A stretch of 64,000 bases of DNA from Bathymodiolus brooksi (GCA_963680875.1 OY804590.1:22196640-22260639), one strand, 5' to 3'. Counted from the stretch's first letter, positions 46,584 through 59,700 are shown. Program-made: numbers and translations. The notes: generated by a model not told the origin, from the sequence alone.

Positions 46584-47376
46584 GCACTGATAAGCATTCT
46601 CCATGTAGGTGACATACATTAGCGTCCAATGCCATAGGAGGGAGTAATCATTATATAGTACAGTGTTAAACAAATACATGTATGGCAATTTTAAATGGAA
46701 CACCACTCAAGATAAGACAAACCAGTTTGCTTATATGTTGCTATTGATCTAATAGAATTAATATTGATATAGTGTCTGGTATATATGGCGGGGTCTATGA
46801 CCTCCGTTATTGAAATTGTATTGAAAAGGAACCTATTTAGTATAATTTGTCATCAAATATGAAAAGAAAGTTTAAACAGTTATGGTCAACAGCCCTAACA
46901 ATATCAACAAAACTGACAATTAACCAACTCTCACCTCAAACCGTTATACACAAAAAGAGTTGGAAATCTAGGTCATGGTTTGGAACAAGCACAACAATGT
47001 GGCGGAGTTTATTAATTTTGTAATTAAATTGTTTTTTTTTTTAAACAAGTCTGTAATTTATTTTTCACTCCCTTAAGTTATCCTCCTTTATTCATGGTAT
47101 CATTGATTATTATGCTTAATTTACAGATTTCCGACTTTAAAGCGATAATGTCAATAACATTAAGTCCACTTTACACGAAATGTTGTTTTTTTTTGTAAAC
47201 ATCCGGTTGTTGTAAATTGTCAATAACAGGAAGTCCAAGTAATATAAAAGATGAATCACATCGAAAAAACCGGAATCTACTTTTCATCATCGGATTTTAA
47301 AATAAAACTCTTATATTATAATGTCGTAATTAAGAGTCCTGAAGGTTGATTTTTTTTACGTTTGTGAAATAGTGGT

Positions 47377-47411
47377 TAGGGTTATGGTGTTTAACGCCAC
47401 TTTCAACATAA
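47377..47411 (-). mobile_element. SINE 3' tail fragment, inverted
   Basis: GGTTATGGTGTTTAACGCCA CTTTCAACAT is the inverse of the common tail. Confidence 0.6.
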
Positions 47412-47770
47412 AGTAAAATAAATGGCACACAAAAAACCTAGACCCTATCATACCGTGTAGCATGTGATATTTCCAACAATAGTTGATGCAATAAAAACGT
47501 AGATATCTAATTTAGTGCAGACGACGCAACAAATGGATATTGTTTTAAAGACACAAAGTTTTACATTTTTATAAGTGACAGGTTCCTTTTTGAAACAGTC
47601 TTTAGAACTGAGGCAACAACATTCTTAACTTCTGCTTGTTTCACATGAGTGAGTGCATTATTGTTGTTTAACGCTAAGTGAGAAATTTTCAGCTGTATTA
47701 TGATGATGAGATGATGTTTGCTTTGTACTAGACCAACAGCAGTAGAGTTGAATGTTTATATTGCTAGCTC

Positions 47771-47946
47771 ACTAAAACATTACAGTTCAACGGTAGGCAA
47801 GTCCTTCGGCTTCGACTCGGAAACATGATCCTGGCTCAAGGACAACCAGTTTTTGTTCTTACATAGTTTTCGGTTTTGACACGTCCGGGAATCGAATAAA
47901 CGAGTTGCCACACTCGAGGAGAGTACGTTAACCACTACTCCACAAT
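47771..47946 (-). mobile_element. tRNA-derived SINE head, inverted
   Basis: On the minus strand, GTGGAGTAGTGGTTAACGTA (A box) and TTATTCGATTCCCGGACG (B box) sit about 30 bp apart, followed by a non-tRNA body. It is not a functional tRNA, as no cloverleaf 3' half is present. Confidence 0.55.
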
Positions 47947-48460
47947 GATGATTACGCATATATTGATGAATAATAGATGGGATTATTATAACATATATCA
48001 TTAAGTTATATCATTTAGTTTATGAAATAAAAACCTTTCGGTATTAAAGTATGGCATGAAACAACAAAAGACATAAATGAACACTGGGGGCCGTCTAGAC
48101 GCTTGTTTATTATTTAAATAAGCAAGCGTGGGGAGGGCCAAATTTATCCGGATCATCCCGGCTGAGCAGTGACGGTGATGTCCGGTTGACCAAACACTTA
48201 TTCGTTTTTATTTTAAGCATTGTATGAAGAGATATAAATATGCTTAATAATACATTCTAACATGACCTCCTTCTTTCGCTTTGTTAACAAACGAACGAGT
48301 TATCCATTCGGTATAATCTCATTAGCACATGCGCCGGTGAATGTGATTGACTTTTCCATTGACAGCATAAATTTTTTGTGCGACATTTTCCGCAAACGTA
48401 AATATAAATTACCGTCTTCAAGCATACTACCGTATTTGTACTCTTAGACATATCAGAATC

Positions 48461-48617
48461 GAAATAAATCATGGAAGGCAGAATGTGTTTTGAGTTTTAA
48501 CATGGATTGGCGGATATTATTAAATTTTATCCCTGGCTTCTGGCTCGGGATAAAATACTAATATCCGCCAATCCATGTTAAAACTCCCAACACATTCTGG
48601 CTTCCATGATTTATTTC
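48461..48617. repeat. Foldback hairpin, about 70 bp arms
   Basis: GAAATAAATCATGGAAGGCA GAATGTGTTTTGAGTTTTAA...GGCGGATATT pairs with the mirror sequence ending GATTTATTTC; the loop contains CTTCTGGCTCGG. Confidence 0.88.
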
Positions 48618-49164
48618 TTAAATAGCCAATATGCTTGCAATTGTGTCCTTGTCTGTAAATGTTCCCGCAATTTGGTACTTACTTACCGCGCAAATCTAAC
48701 ATGACTTTGCAATAATTGTTTAGTTACGATTGCAAAACCATTTTTGTGCACTAGAATAATCATTGCATGTTTTAGAGACCAAAAAGGGAGCACATATCTA
48801 AGTTTTTACAATATAAATTGGGTTGCCGGGTGACATAATTTCTGTTTCTGGCTCGTATAAATGGCCACCATCACAGAAGTTGGTGGTTCTGACATGTAGA
48901 TTGCGCATGTTTATTAAAATATGCTTACAGTGATCAACAAAATATATAGTTAAAATAGTCACTATATACATTATAGAGATGGATATTAGAGCTTTAGTCA
49001 GTCTTCAAGTGTTTTTGTTAGACAAGCCTACATGCACTAGACAAACTCGCTACACATGACTTCATTGATATAAAAAAAAACACACATTATTTTCCGAGCA
49101 GTGTTAGTTGGGAATTTCCATTCTTTTGTGTGGTTCCTAGAAAAACCTTAACCGCAAAATAATA

Positions 49165-49530
49165 AATTATGTTAAGAAAAACATGTTTTCAAAGAAACTG
49201 TACCAAAAACTAAAACATGTCTGTAACAATTCAACCGCAAAGACATAACTGAAAAATTGATTGAAAGTGGCGTTACACACCATAAACCAACTGTGCAATT
49301 CACATCTGTTGCAAAAAATATTCTGATTCCCAATGTTGCTGAAAAAAATATTCTGATTTTGGTGGAGGAAAATAAAAATAATCTGATTCAGAGTTTTTGT
49401 CATATAACCTAATGTTAAATTCTGGAAAAAAAAATATTCTAACACTTGTGTTGTCCGAAAAACAATTTCTGAACAAAACAAAAAACCATACCCCCCCCCC
49501 CCCCCTTCAAGTTAAATGGTCGTTCCCTAA
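49165..49530 (-). repeat. Poly-G-associated dispersed repeat, long copy
   Basis: Internal AAAAAATATTCTGATT words recur, followed by a C tract (about 49491-49505) and TTCAAGTTAAATGGTCGTTC CCTAAC, the inverse of the family start. A SINE tail (49240-49290) is embedded near its left end. Confidence 0.65.
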
Positions 49531-49805
49531 CAAACACGATCAAAACAAAACTACGTGATATTTCTATTTACTTGACCTAGATACGATCGATTAATACTTA
49601 AAAATACAGTTTATTGTAGTAACACTGGGTTTGCTGTTGTTGTTCCTAAGCTACGATGTAGACTTGTTTGTGGCAACATATAAACAGATGCATACTTTTT
49701 AGCTTATCCAATTGTTTGCGTGTTTTGAAAGGCTGTTTATACTAATAATATTACAAACTCTATATTAAGAATGTATTTTATTTATTTCAACATGTTTTTG
49801 TATTG

Positions 49806-49855
49806 GATCACGCCTCTATTGTGCTCTTTCCAAGTAAAATATTATTATTATTATT
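49806..49855 (+). mobile_element. LINE 3' tail fragment
   Basis: GGATCACGCCTCTATTGTGC TCTTTCCAAGTAAAA followed by (ATT)n; matches 4405-4440. Confidence 0.55.
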
Positions 49856-51480
49856 CTAACGTTGTATGTTGATTTGCATCGTTATCCAATAAACCGATCA
49901 GATCTCGGTCAAGTAATCCTTTCCCCATTCTAATTAAGTACTTTATCCTTACTTTGTAAAATCTTTCTTTTAGGTCAATGGTCAATGGCTATTTACTGTA
50001 CGTCACTGACCTTGTCCTGAATTCGGACATCATTGTAATTGACATATATTGATACCATTCACCTTGTCCTCATTTTAGTTAATATTTTAATATTATTTCT
50101 ACATACGAATTTTTAATTGCTTTGCAAGAGATTTAAAGTGTATAGAAAGTCATTTGTCGTTTTTGGACTGATTGACAGTCACTAAATTCGCAAATTTTTG
50201 TATAACTGACGAATAATATTTGTGTTGATACAGATAATTAAGTAACTTGAATAATACTGCGCCCTCTATCGGCACTTTCGCTGGATGAGGGCTTGAACGC
50301 TCTTAGTGGTAAAAATCCGTCAGGCTGCTGGCTGGTACAGCCGACCAATCAAATGTCAGATATTAGCGCGTATGCGCATTAGTGAATCCCTTTACTTCCG
50401 TTTGTAAATATTGACAAAACAAACACGGAGAATGATTGTGCACGTGCCTTTGCATATTTAGAAAACAAATACACCTTTATTCTCATAATTATGATTTATA
50501 TTGCCATAAATTCACAAATCTTTAAAGATTTAAAAAAATAAAACACCGTGTAATCATTTTTTGAAGTTTTTATGTTTTAATCTAAATTTGCAAAAATGTC
50601 GCAATACACATCTAACATGTATTTTTGTAATGTATGTGGAACAATAAAAGTGAATTTATTGTGGATAATAGGGTCGATACACGTAACTTGCCGTTAACAT
50701 AAGATTGTATAAATATGGATATGCACAAGTTAAATTAAGGAAAATGGGATGAAATAATAAAGAAATTTTATTGAAAATAAATATGTAAACAGAAAGTTGA
50801 TTATTTCATAAATTAAAATGATTTTTAATACAATTTATAAAGAAATACCCATCACAATATCGTTATTTAGGTAAATACTTATTAGACTGATTTTTTTAAA
50901 ACCCATTTTTGTCTTTAATTGATAACTGACCCAAGTTAGCTTAAATAAATGAAATGTGACTTAATGTGTTAATTATATAATCCTTGCCTTCTATCAATTT
51001 TAATTTCTTATCTAATTCTTATTCTTATTATGTAACAATATGGTCAGGTTGTTATTTTCATTGAATGGCATCTCAAAATAGATGGCGTCATAGTAGGGGC
51101 TCTTCCTGTATATTGGTTACATCCTGTATATTACAACTGACAGCTAATGCATGACAAACAATTTTAATCAGCCATCAGTATCATAAAATACATTTTTTTT
51201 AAATCTTTATTTTAAATGAAATAAAAAAATCATTATAAGAGTGAATTCAATTCAAGCTTTTATTTACTTTCCAACTTTGAAATAAAAATCATTATGTTTT
51301 AATATTTAAGAAATAGTAATTATTCATTTATGTTTTATTTCATGTTTGGTTGCATTTATCCGGATATGTGTATTGCATACAACATTACATCATCTGATCG
51401 CTCCATTGGACATTATTTACAAACACTTTAGCTCCTCGATCCTATTTTATGTCGTAATACCCATAAGTCATAGCGATTTA
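49856..51480. other. 1.6 kb without recognised features
   Basis: AT-rich with few open frames. A more GC-rich patch at 50260-50420 (CGCCCTCTATCGGCACTTTC; CGACCAATCAAATG; GCGCGTATGCGCATTAG) could be regulatory. Confidence 0.35.
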
Positions 51481-51507
51481 CTATTTCCGGTTTGACGGAT
51501 TTTTTCA

Positions 51508-51610
51508 ATGAATGCATCGGGTAATGGGTAGACCTTTATCACAACGAGTCGATTGCGATCCGGAAACAGACCGTTTACGATGCCCGACTTAGAATGCATG
51601 CGCATGCGCA
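51508..51610 (+). promoter_or_regulatory. Promoter-like segment with NRF-1-type palindrome, repeated at 62 kb
   Basis: GAATGCATCGGG...AGACCTTTATCACAACGAG TCGATTGCGATCCGGAA is matched on the minus strand at about 62060-62125. It is followed by TGCGCATGCGCA (51599-51610), an exact NRF-1-type site. CpGs are enriched against the surroundings. At 62 kb the matching segment lies upstream of the minus-strand CARF-like gene, which is why I call it promoter-like. Confidence 0.35.
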
Positions 51611-53019
51611 TTATAGATTCCTAAAATAAACTTAGGAAATACCCATTTATAAATATGTACGTCTGTGGGTAATAACAAAAACATCATTTATGGTAATAAT
51701 GATTGAAAATAAAATCTTGTAAATAGGACAAATCCTATTATAAACAAAACACGTAATAGAAACTGCTTTGCTTTGTATGTTTGTCTGTAATGTGCAAATG
51801 TTTGTATGCCTTCTGTCATATGTTTTGTCTGTAGTTAGATAGGTATAGACAATGTCGGTAAAAAGCTCTAGAGCAAAAACTCCGACTTTAAATAAAACTT
51901 TTATGCTTTACAGTAGATTTTAAAGGTTATTATCATTGGTACAATGTGCTCTTTGATTCATGATTGCATTACCCGTTCATCCTATTACTTACTTACAGGG
52001 GGGTTGTGGTCACTTCCTATATAAATATATATAGACCATGCTGCTTGAATGGGCCTGTTTTTTTAAACTTGTCATATATGTGATTGGTACATAAATTTCT
52101 GATTTATATACGATTGGGTGTGAATTTTAATGTAATGACTAGACAGGGTATCATTATAATTACTCCTTCAGATTTTCAGCTGTAGTTGATTCCCTGCAGT
52201 GGAACTCTTTGCTCTTTGTGCTTCATTAAATTTACAATTAAACAACAAAATTAAATCATAAAATAGTATACATTGACCAGTGTAACACCCCTCCCCCCAT
52301 TAAATAGATGTTTTGCAGTCAACAATTTGATGCATTAATATATGAATGGGTTGGATATTTAGTCCTAGTTAATATATGAATGTGTGGGGTTTTCCAAATC
52401 TCAGTGGCATCCATGTAACAAAATCTTATTGAAGTTGCCCCCCTCCCCACTGTATTGACTGTGCATCATTTAAAAAAATGCAACTCAATTTCCTTTCTGG
52501 GGTCAAAAATATTGAACAAATTGCTACTTTACCTTGTGTTGTACGTTTATTCGTATTTTAATTTGTCCTATCATCAACAGGTACAATTACCGAAAGCACT
52601 GTTAATTAGTTACAAGTCAGACTGAGGTAACCTCTTTTGAACTTATTTTGCTTTTTAATAAAGTTGTTGCCTCGTTTACATTACCACATATACCTCTGTA
52701 TATTTAGTTTCACCTGACCATCTTAAGTAAAAGGCAGCAACTATTGGCTAATTAATACAATATGCCAGTTTTTTTTTTCCACCTATCAAACTATTTTGAG
52801 TGGAGGATTAAATGCTATTTACAAACAGACTGTTCTTGCAGTAATTTTGTAAGTTATCACAACCAATTTATGACCATCCATCTCCATTGGATCAATCCCT
52901 ACAATGTATTGAGTCACAGGTTACAATGGACCTCTTTCCCTTGCTATCTGATCTTCAGTCTACTAAGGATGTTTTTTTGTGTGAAAGACAATGAGTTACA
53001 ATACCGGTGCCATATGCGT
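51611..53019. other. 1.4 kb without recognised features
   Basis: No domain in the frames present (including 52762-53034). Confidence 0.35.
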
Positions 53020-53110
53020 AACAGGAACTGCTAACCCTTCAGGAGCATCTGAGTTCACTCCTGGTTCTAAGTAGTGTTGGTTTGTCACTCTTTAGTTTGC
53101 TATGTTGTTC
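53020..53110 (+). repeat. Dispersed repeat fragment
   Basis: CAGGAACTGCTAACCCTTCA GGAGCATCTGAGTTCACTCC TGG is of a type I recognise from bivalve repeats; it abuts the 19 bp minisatellite. Confidence 0.4.
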
Positions 53111-53120
53111 CATGGATTTT

Positions 53121-53450
53121 TATGTTTTGGTGTTGTATTTATGTTTTGGTGTTGTATTTATGTTTTGGTGTTGTATTTATGTTTTGGTGTTGTATTTATG
53201 CTTTGGTGTTGTATTTATGTTTTGGTGTTGTATTTATGTTTTGGTGTTGTATTTATGTTTTGGTGTTGTATTTATGCTTTGGTGTTGTATTTATGTTTTG
53301 GTGTTGTATTTATGTTTTGGTGTTGTATTTATGCTTTGGTGTTGTATTTATGTTTTGGTGTTGTATTTATGTTTTGGTGTTGTATTTATGTTTTGGTGTT
53401 GTATTTATGTTTTGGTGTTGTATTTATGTTTTGGTGTTGTATTTATGCTT
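53121..53450. repeat. 19 bp minisatellite
   Basis: About 17 units of TATGTTTTGGTGTTGTATT (variant GCTTTGG). Since 19 is not a multiple of three and no unit frame contains a stop, all three forward frames are open, giving Cys/Phe/Trp-rich frames of 116-158 codons. Confidence 0.95.
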
Positions 53451-53799
53451 AATTTTAGTTTTGGGCACTGTTTTGTTTATGTCCTTTCTTCTTGCTGTTT
53501 CTACATTTTTCTCTGTACTTTTATACTTTTTTTTACATTGTGATAGTTGATCATCAAAGACTAATTGTTCCAAATTTAGTGCTTGAGACTCCTGCTATAT
53601 ACTGAAAGATGCCATAAAGTGAAATGGGAATAATTGAATAATCAAAACAAAATCATTTTGTATTTTATTCCTGAATTCTCAACACAGTTTGTCTAACCCA
53701 GCCAATTTAAGTAATGGTAATTTAACTCGTGTTTATGTCTGTAATTCATAAATTTGAACTAAATTAACAATTTATTATTATACATTATATTGCAATCAA

Positions 53800-53893
53800 C
53801 CTGTTGTAAGGTGTCTATATACAACAAGTGGATTGTGATTTGTGGTGTATTCTGTGGTATATAGATTATATCACAATCCACCTGATGTTGTAA
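53800..53893. repeat. Single unit of the 81 bp palindromic satellite
   Basis: CCTGTTGTAAGGTGTCTATA TACAACAAGTGGATTGTGAT...ATATCACAATCCACCTG. Confidence 0.85.
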
Positions 53894-54219
53894 ACATAAA
53901 TTATATCTCCCAAAAATATTATCCCATGGGATAAAATTGAGCCCTAAAATTTTCCCATAGGATTAAATTTTGTGAAATTATGGATCAAATGTAGGTGATA
54001 TTTTATCCCATATTAAAAAAAAATATCCGCCATTGTGGATAAAAAAAAGTTCAAAATATTTTATCCATAAAGATAGAAAATGTCCATGAAATATTATCTC
54101 ATAGGATAAAATTTCTACGAAATAGTATCTTTTATTCTTGATCAAATAAGAGTTTTATTATATACATATATTGATTGATTTCGGTCTTCTTTCATTTGAA
54201 TACATTCAAGGTCAATCAA

Positions 54220-54371
54220 AATGGATGGATATGAATATAAAAATTTGCATAAATTTTTACAATATAAAGAATGTCCAGTCAATTATACTCTAAATGAGAA
54301 AAGAACACATAGGAAGAGAGCAGAACATGTTATTATATAGAATCAAAAGATATATTACAAAATTAAAGGAG
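54220..54371 (+). pseudogene. Integrase-like N-terminal exon relic
   Basis: After ATGGATGGATATG an extra A in an A run shifts the frame. The next frame reads NLHKFLQYKECPVNYTLNEK then RTHRKRAEHVII, TAG, NQKIYYKIKG, and ends at a donor GGAG|GTGAGT. The pattern (short acidic N-term, P-x-x-x-x-x-x-x-K-R-x-x-R-K-R-A, then x-x-Y-Y-K) resembles the segment before the H2C2 zinc domain of retroelement- or Ginger-derived integrase proteins such as KRBA2-like genes. Two disruptions make it a relic. Assignment is tentative. Confidence 0.35.
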
Positions 54372-54747
54372 GTGAGTAATTTGAAAACATATTTTGTACA
54401 TGTATTTATAAAAATCAGTATCGTGAATTGAATAAAAAAATCATCAAAGATATATTTGAATTAAGAGCTATGTATGATACTGATTACATAATCAATATTG
54501 TAATTTGATATTTAAACATAGCATCTACACAGATAAAATATCATTGAAATTATAATTATATCCTATAGCAGGGCTCTACAATGTGACCAAAACACTCGCA
54601 TTTGCGAGTTAATTTTGTAAGATTGTAATTTTTGTAAATAAACATACAAACATTATATGTAATGTCATACTCATAAGTTCATTAAATTATCATGGCTGCT
54701 TAATGTTTTTTTTTATAAAAATGATGTCATCATAAGATTTTTCTTAT

Positions 54748-54904
54748 CCCCCGAGATAAAATATCAATGAAATTTTATCCCATAGGATAATATTTCTTAA
54801 AAAATATTATCCTACAGAGGGATAATATTTATTAATGTGAGATAATATTTTTTAGAATATTTTATCCTCATGGATATAATTTCATTGATATTTTATCTGG
54901 GGGG
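54748..54904. repeat. Multi-stem foldback rich in GGATAATATTT
   Basis: Outer arms CCCCGAGATAAAATATCAAT GAAATT and AATTTCATTGATATTTTATC TGGGG pair. Inside, GGATAATATTTCTT and AAAAAATATTATCC form further stems. Related GGGATAAAAT words lie at 53910-54115. A poly-G run (to 54914) is attached. Confidence 0.8.
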
Positions 54905-54949
54905 GGGGGGGGGGTGATATAATTTTAGGTAGGAACAAATAAATTGTTA

Positions 54950-55715
54950 CAATGTAAGGTGTCTATATACAACCAGTGGATTGTGATACACTCTGTTGTA
55001 TATACATTATATCACAATCCACCTGTTGTAAGGTGTCTATATACAAGTGGAATGTGATTTGTGGTGTATTCTGTTGTATATACATCATATCACATTCCAC
55101 CTGTTGTAAGGTGTCTATATACAACAAGTGGATTGTGATTTGTGGTGTACTCTGTTGTATATACACATGTACATTATATCACATTCCACCTGTTGTAAGG
55201 TGTATATATACAAGTGGATTGTGATTTGTGGTGTAGTTTGTTGTTAGTATATTATATCACATTCCACCTGTTGTAAGGTGTCTATATACAACAAGTGGAT
55301 TGTGATTTGTGGTGTAGTTTGTTGTTAGTATATTATATCACAATCCACCTGTTGTAAGGTGTCTATATACAACAAATGGATTGTGATTTGTGGTATATTC
55401 TGTTGTTAGTACATTATATCACATTCCACCTGTTGTAAGGTGTCTATATACAAGTGGATTGTGATTTGTGGTGTAGTTTGTTGTTAGTATATTATATCAC
55501 AATCCACCTGTTGTAAGGTGTCTATATACAACAAGTGGATTGTGATTTGTGGTATATTCTGTTGTTAGTACATTATATCACATTCCACCTGTTGTAAGGT
55601 GTCTATATACAACAAGTGGATTGTGATTTGTGGTGTAGTTTGTTGTTAGTATATTATATCACAATCCACCTGTTGTAAGGTGTCTATATACAACAAGTGG
55701 ATTGTGATTTTCGAT
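54950..55715. repeat. 81 bp palindromic satellite, array 1
   Basis: About nine units with the same orientation as 63475-63905. Some units are shortened (TATATACAAGTGG) and some carry a TTTGTTGTTAGTATATTATA variant. Confidence 0.92.
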
Positions 55716-56630
55716 TTATTCTATTATACATACGATATTCAATCATTACAATGAAGAAAGTAAAAAATACTGAGAAAATCAAATATGATGACAATTAAAT
55801 AACTTGTGTAAATAATGAAATAGTTGTTTTGCTCCTTAAAACACATATGCTACCAGTACTTAAATGTACAGGGAAAGCTCTCTGATGATATAATAAGAAA
55901 TACAAACAAAGAACATGAAATGTTACATAAATCAAAAAGTATTTGAATTGTTTTAACTCGGCAACTATTAACAATTGTTGCATTCAACATAAATTTGTTG
56001 ACATATTCATTAATGATACCTATATACAAGTAGCAGTATGAGTAACAAAAAAAGTCAGTAAACAATATACATTGTATGTTATATTGTGAATATTCACATC
56101 TTACAGCACCAATTTCAAACAAACTTCACAATCATAAGACTGATATTGTTAAAAATATCAGCTTATTGAAAGAAACATAATCATAGACATGCCAAAAAGG
56201 CAATGATTTGAAAATGCTCTAATGTAAAACATAATTTCATTCAACACATTAAATGTTTTATTTCAACCTTTAAAAGTAGTGGTGGATTTCATATTAAAAT
56301 AATTTAGAGTTATTGAAAAAAATGTCATACAAATATGTTAATTTTTCTGGTATGGTTAATTTTCGCCGCACCATACCAAACCAATAGAAAATGAAACTTA
56401 AAACTCTACACAAAAAAATAAGCTTTCGTTCAAAAAATCGATCAATAACCTGTTTCACAGGTAAGTATGTGTGTACAGGTAACGAAAACAGCAAACCGAG
56501 TTGAAATAAGTTCATTATTAGAATAGATATTATTGAAACAAGTCAGGCCGTGCTTAACTTTTGTCGGACTGTATATATTGTAGGATATCTGCAAAAAATT
56601 AGGAACAGGTATTCCACTGTAACAGTCACG
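55716..56630. other. Downstream of the CARF-like gene; nothing recognised
   Basis: AT-rich sequence; presumed 3' flank or UTR of the minus-strand gene. Frames at 55795-56515 have no domain. Confidence 0.4.
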
Positions 56631-56633
56631 ATC

Positions 56634-56743
56634 TTATACTTTCGTCACAAAACAATTGCAAGCAAAACATTCAATTATTACCAATGGTTCTTCATCAGGT
56701 TTTGTGATAAATCCACAACATGGACAACATCCTTCCATTTGAC
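56634..56743 (-). CDS. CARF-like gene, exon 6 (Cys-rich C-terminus)
   Basis: The acceptor TATATTTTAG precedes QMEGCCPCCGFITKPDEEP and then ECFACNCFVTKV with TAA at 56634-56636. The CCxCC...CxxCxC spacing suggests a small zinc-binding end. The split Gly codon joins exon 5 correctly. Confidence 0.55.
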
Positions 56744-59700
56744 CTAAAATATAAAGCAATATCTTGAGGCTGATTAGAGATATAAAAGAAAATACCTTTC
56801 ATTTCTTTTTTTATTTGCAATTAATTAGGTTTCAAGAAATCTGATACTGAAATCATTTTCATACAGCTAATTTTGAATGAATAGATATTGTTCAAATTAT
56901 ATTGGCATACAATTATTTTCATTAGATCAACCATTACTATGGGCTCTTGTATAAAATTTGACTGTTAATTTGATAATCTGTAGTGTTAAAATTTAAGATA
57001 ACATAGCTCATAGTAGGTTTTGGCTCTACATTTCTGTCTCTTTGATTTCTTATATCCAAAAAGCCCTTTAAGTGTATTTTGCTTTTGGTTTTCAGATTGG
57101 AGTATCGCTGTTTGAAATGGTCATGTGTCGTAACAAAATTAAAGCTGTAAAACATGTATCTTTGTAAACATTACATGTATTTAATTTAAGATCACTCTAT
57201 TACCTTCAAACATCATCAATGTATGAGCAACTTCTTTTCTTTTCAACTGAATCTCCTTTTCAGTGATTCCGAGAAGGGTTGTTCCATTTAAAGATTTCTC
57301 AGCAAACTGAAATTAATAGATTATATGCACCTTTGTAAGTCTTTTCCAAGAACAAAAAAATAAAAATAATTTTATGTAATTGATTTTATTTCTGATATTT
57401 ATGGCAGATTTCGTGGACTTTTAAAGTACCGGTTTATAAATTGCAAGTGACAAATGAATACACCAATATTCTTACAATAACACCAATAAAACTGCCTCAG
57501 CGAAAACCCCTTTTATTCCCCTGTTAAAGATTTAAATTCCTTTTGTATTGTTGTAAAATTATAACTGTCGTATCATCAAATAGCTGATTTAGCTTAAGAT
57601 TTTTGTATGAAATATAATAATATAAATTTTCTACCCATACAGTTCGGATAGATAAGGGGGAGTTTGGGTATCCATAAATCGGTTTAACCCCACCACATAA
57701 TCGTGCCTGTACCAAGTCAGGTTATCCCGACCCCCTGTTGTCTTATTTGTTTGTAGCTTGTCGTTGTGTATTCTAAAAAAATCATGAGAAGATGACAGGA
57801 AAGGTCCACAATGATAAACTACACAACATGTAACACCATTACCTTCCTAACATTAAACAGAAAAAACATAGATCGACAAACAACAAACAAAGAAAAATGA
57901 CTGGGAGTCTGGATAACCTGACTTGATACAGGCACTTAATCATACATACATTCAGAAGTGACAGTATCTCATCTTGATGGTCAATAACTGCATGTCCGTC
58001 TCCACCAGGCTGTATATCAGGAAAGTTTTGCAGTTGTTCAACTTTTACTATTTCTGCATTGATAATTGAAGCATAAAAATAAAATGGTCATGGATAATTT
58101 TGGTCTATGTCGTAAATGTAAATTTAATACATTGCAAAAATGAAGTCTACTGTTAAATAATAAAAAATTCCTGGTTAATAGAACATGTATAAAAAAGTAG
58201 TTTACAATCTTCAGTTGCCTTTTGATTAGATGACAAATGCCAATTAGAAGTTTCCTACATGTGTTTAGAATACTTTAATACATGCCAACACCTTTCATGT
58301 AATAATGATTATTTTTGTGCTGTGTATTTTAACATGCACCCTGTTTCATTTGTGTGAATAAAGTCATGTTCTAATTCAAACAATTTCAGTTTGTGCATAT
58401 GTGCAAAGTATCAATTATTTTTCTTATCTATTGTGATTTCATTTCAATCCAAGTGTCTTTTTTAATTGACCATAATGACAACAAATCACAATCCACTGGT
58501 TGTATATAGACACCATACAACAGGTGAATTGTGATATATTGTATATACAACAGAGTATACCACAAATCACAATCCACTTGTTGTACATAGAAACCTTACA
58601 ACAGGTGAATTGTGATATAATGTATATACAACAGAGTATACTACAAATCACAATCCACTTGTTGTATATAGAAACCATACAACAGGTGAATTGTGATATA
58701 TTGTATATACAACAGAGTATACCACAAATCACAATCCACTGGTTGTATATAGACACCTTACAACAGGTGAATTGTGATATAATGTATATACAACAGAGTA
58801 TACCACAAATCACAATCCACTTGTTGTATATTGAAACCTTACAACAGGTGGAATGTGATATAATGTATATACAACAGAGTATACCACAAATCACAATCCA
58901 CTTGTTGTATATAGTCACCTTACAACATGTGGATTGTGGTATAATGTATATACAACAGAATACACCACAAATCACAATCCATTTGTTGTATATAGACACC
59001 TTACAACAGGTGAATTGTGATATAATGTATATACAACAGAGTATACCACAAATCACAATGCACTTGTTGTATATAGACACCTTACAACAGGTGAATTGTG
59101 ATATAATGTATATACAACAGACTACACCACAAATCACAATCCACTTGTTGTATATAGACACCATACAACAGGTGAATTGTGATATAATGTATATACAACA
59201 GAATACACCACAAATCACAAACGGTACAACGTGGAGGTTTTGGTTTTAAATATTTCATAATGTTTTATGTTTTAAATATTTTCATAATCAAAGAAATAAC
59301 TTTACATTACCTTGTATTCTGGGAAAAAAACTATTTCCCTCATGTACACTGCTGCTGTGCATCCTAATGTTTTGGAACCTGTATTCCTCTTCTTTTGATT
59401 TTCTTGTGAATACGAATGTTCACAATCCTTTTTTGGCTGGAAGTAATGATATAAGCATAAATTAAATGAATAAAAATAATCATTGCTGATGTCATGAATT
59501 TTCATTTGATATGCACATGCTGATTATGTAGACTTGACTGATACTGAAAATTTTAAGTGATTTTTATGCATCATTAAGGGGTCAAAACATGATGTCACAG
59601 TAACGATGAAACATCATTGTTGTTTTTCTTTATAGGATCTCATGAGTCTTTCTTATTCAGACGTTAATACCTTTGTTTTCAAGGTTACAGCTTCAAAATT

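Noticed and set aside
46164..46622. 152-codon open frame
   Set aside because: It runs through a SINE tail and a palindromic hAT MITE; no domain.
47771..47946. tRNA gene on the minus strand
   Set aside because: A and B boxes are present but no cloverleaf acceptor stem; fits a tRNA-derived SINE.
53074..53550. Cys/Phe/Trp-rich 158-codon frame resembling a membrane protein
   Set aside because: Produced by the 19 bp minisatellite; all three frames are open for the same reason.
58439..59249. 249- and 259-codon open frames on both strands
   Set aside because: They arise from the 27-codon period of the 81 bp satellite inside an intron.
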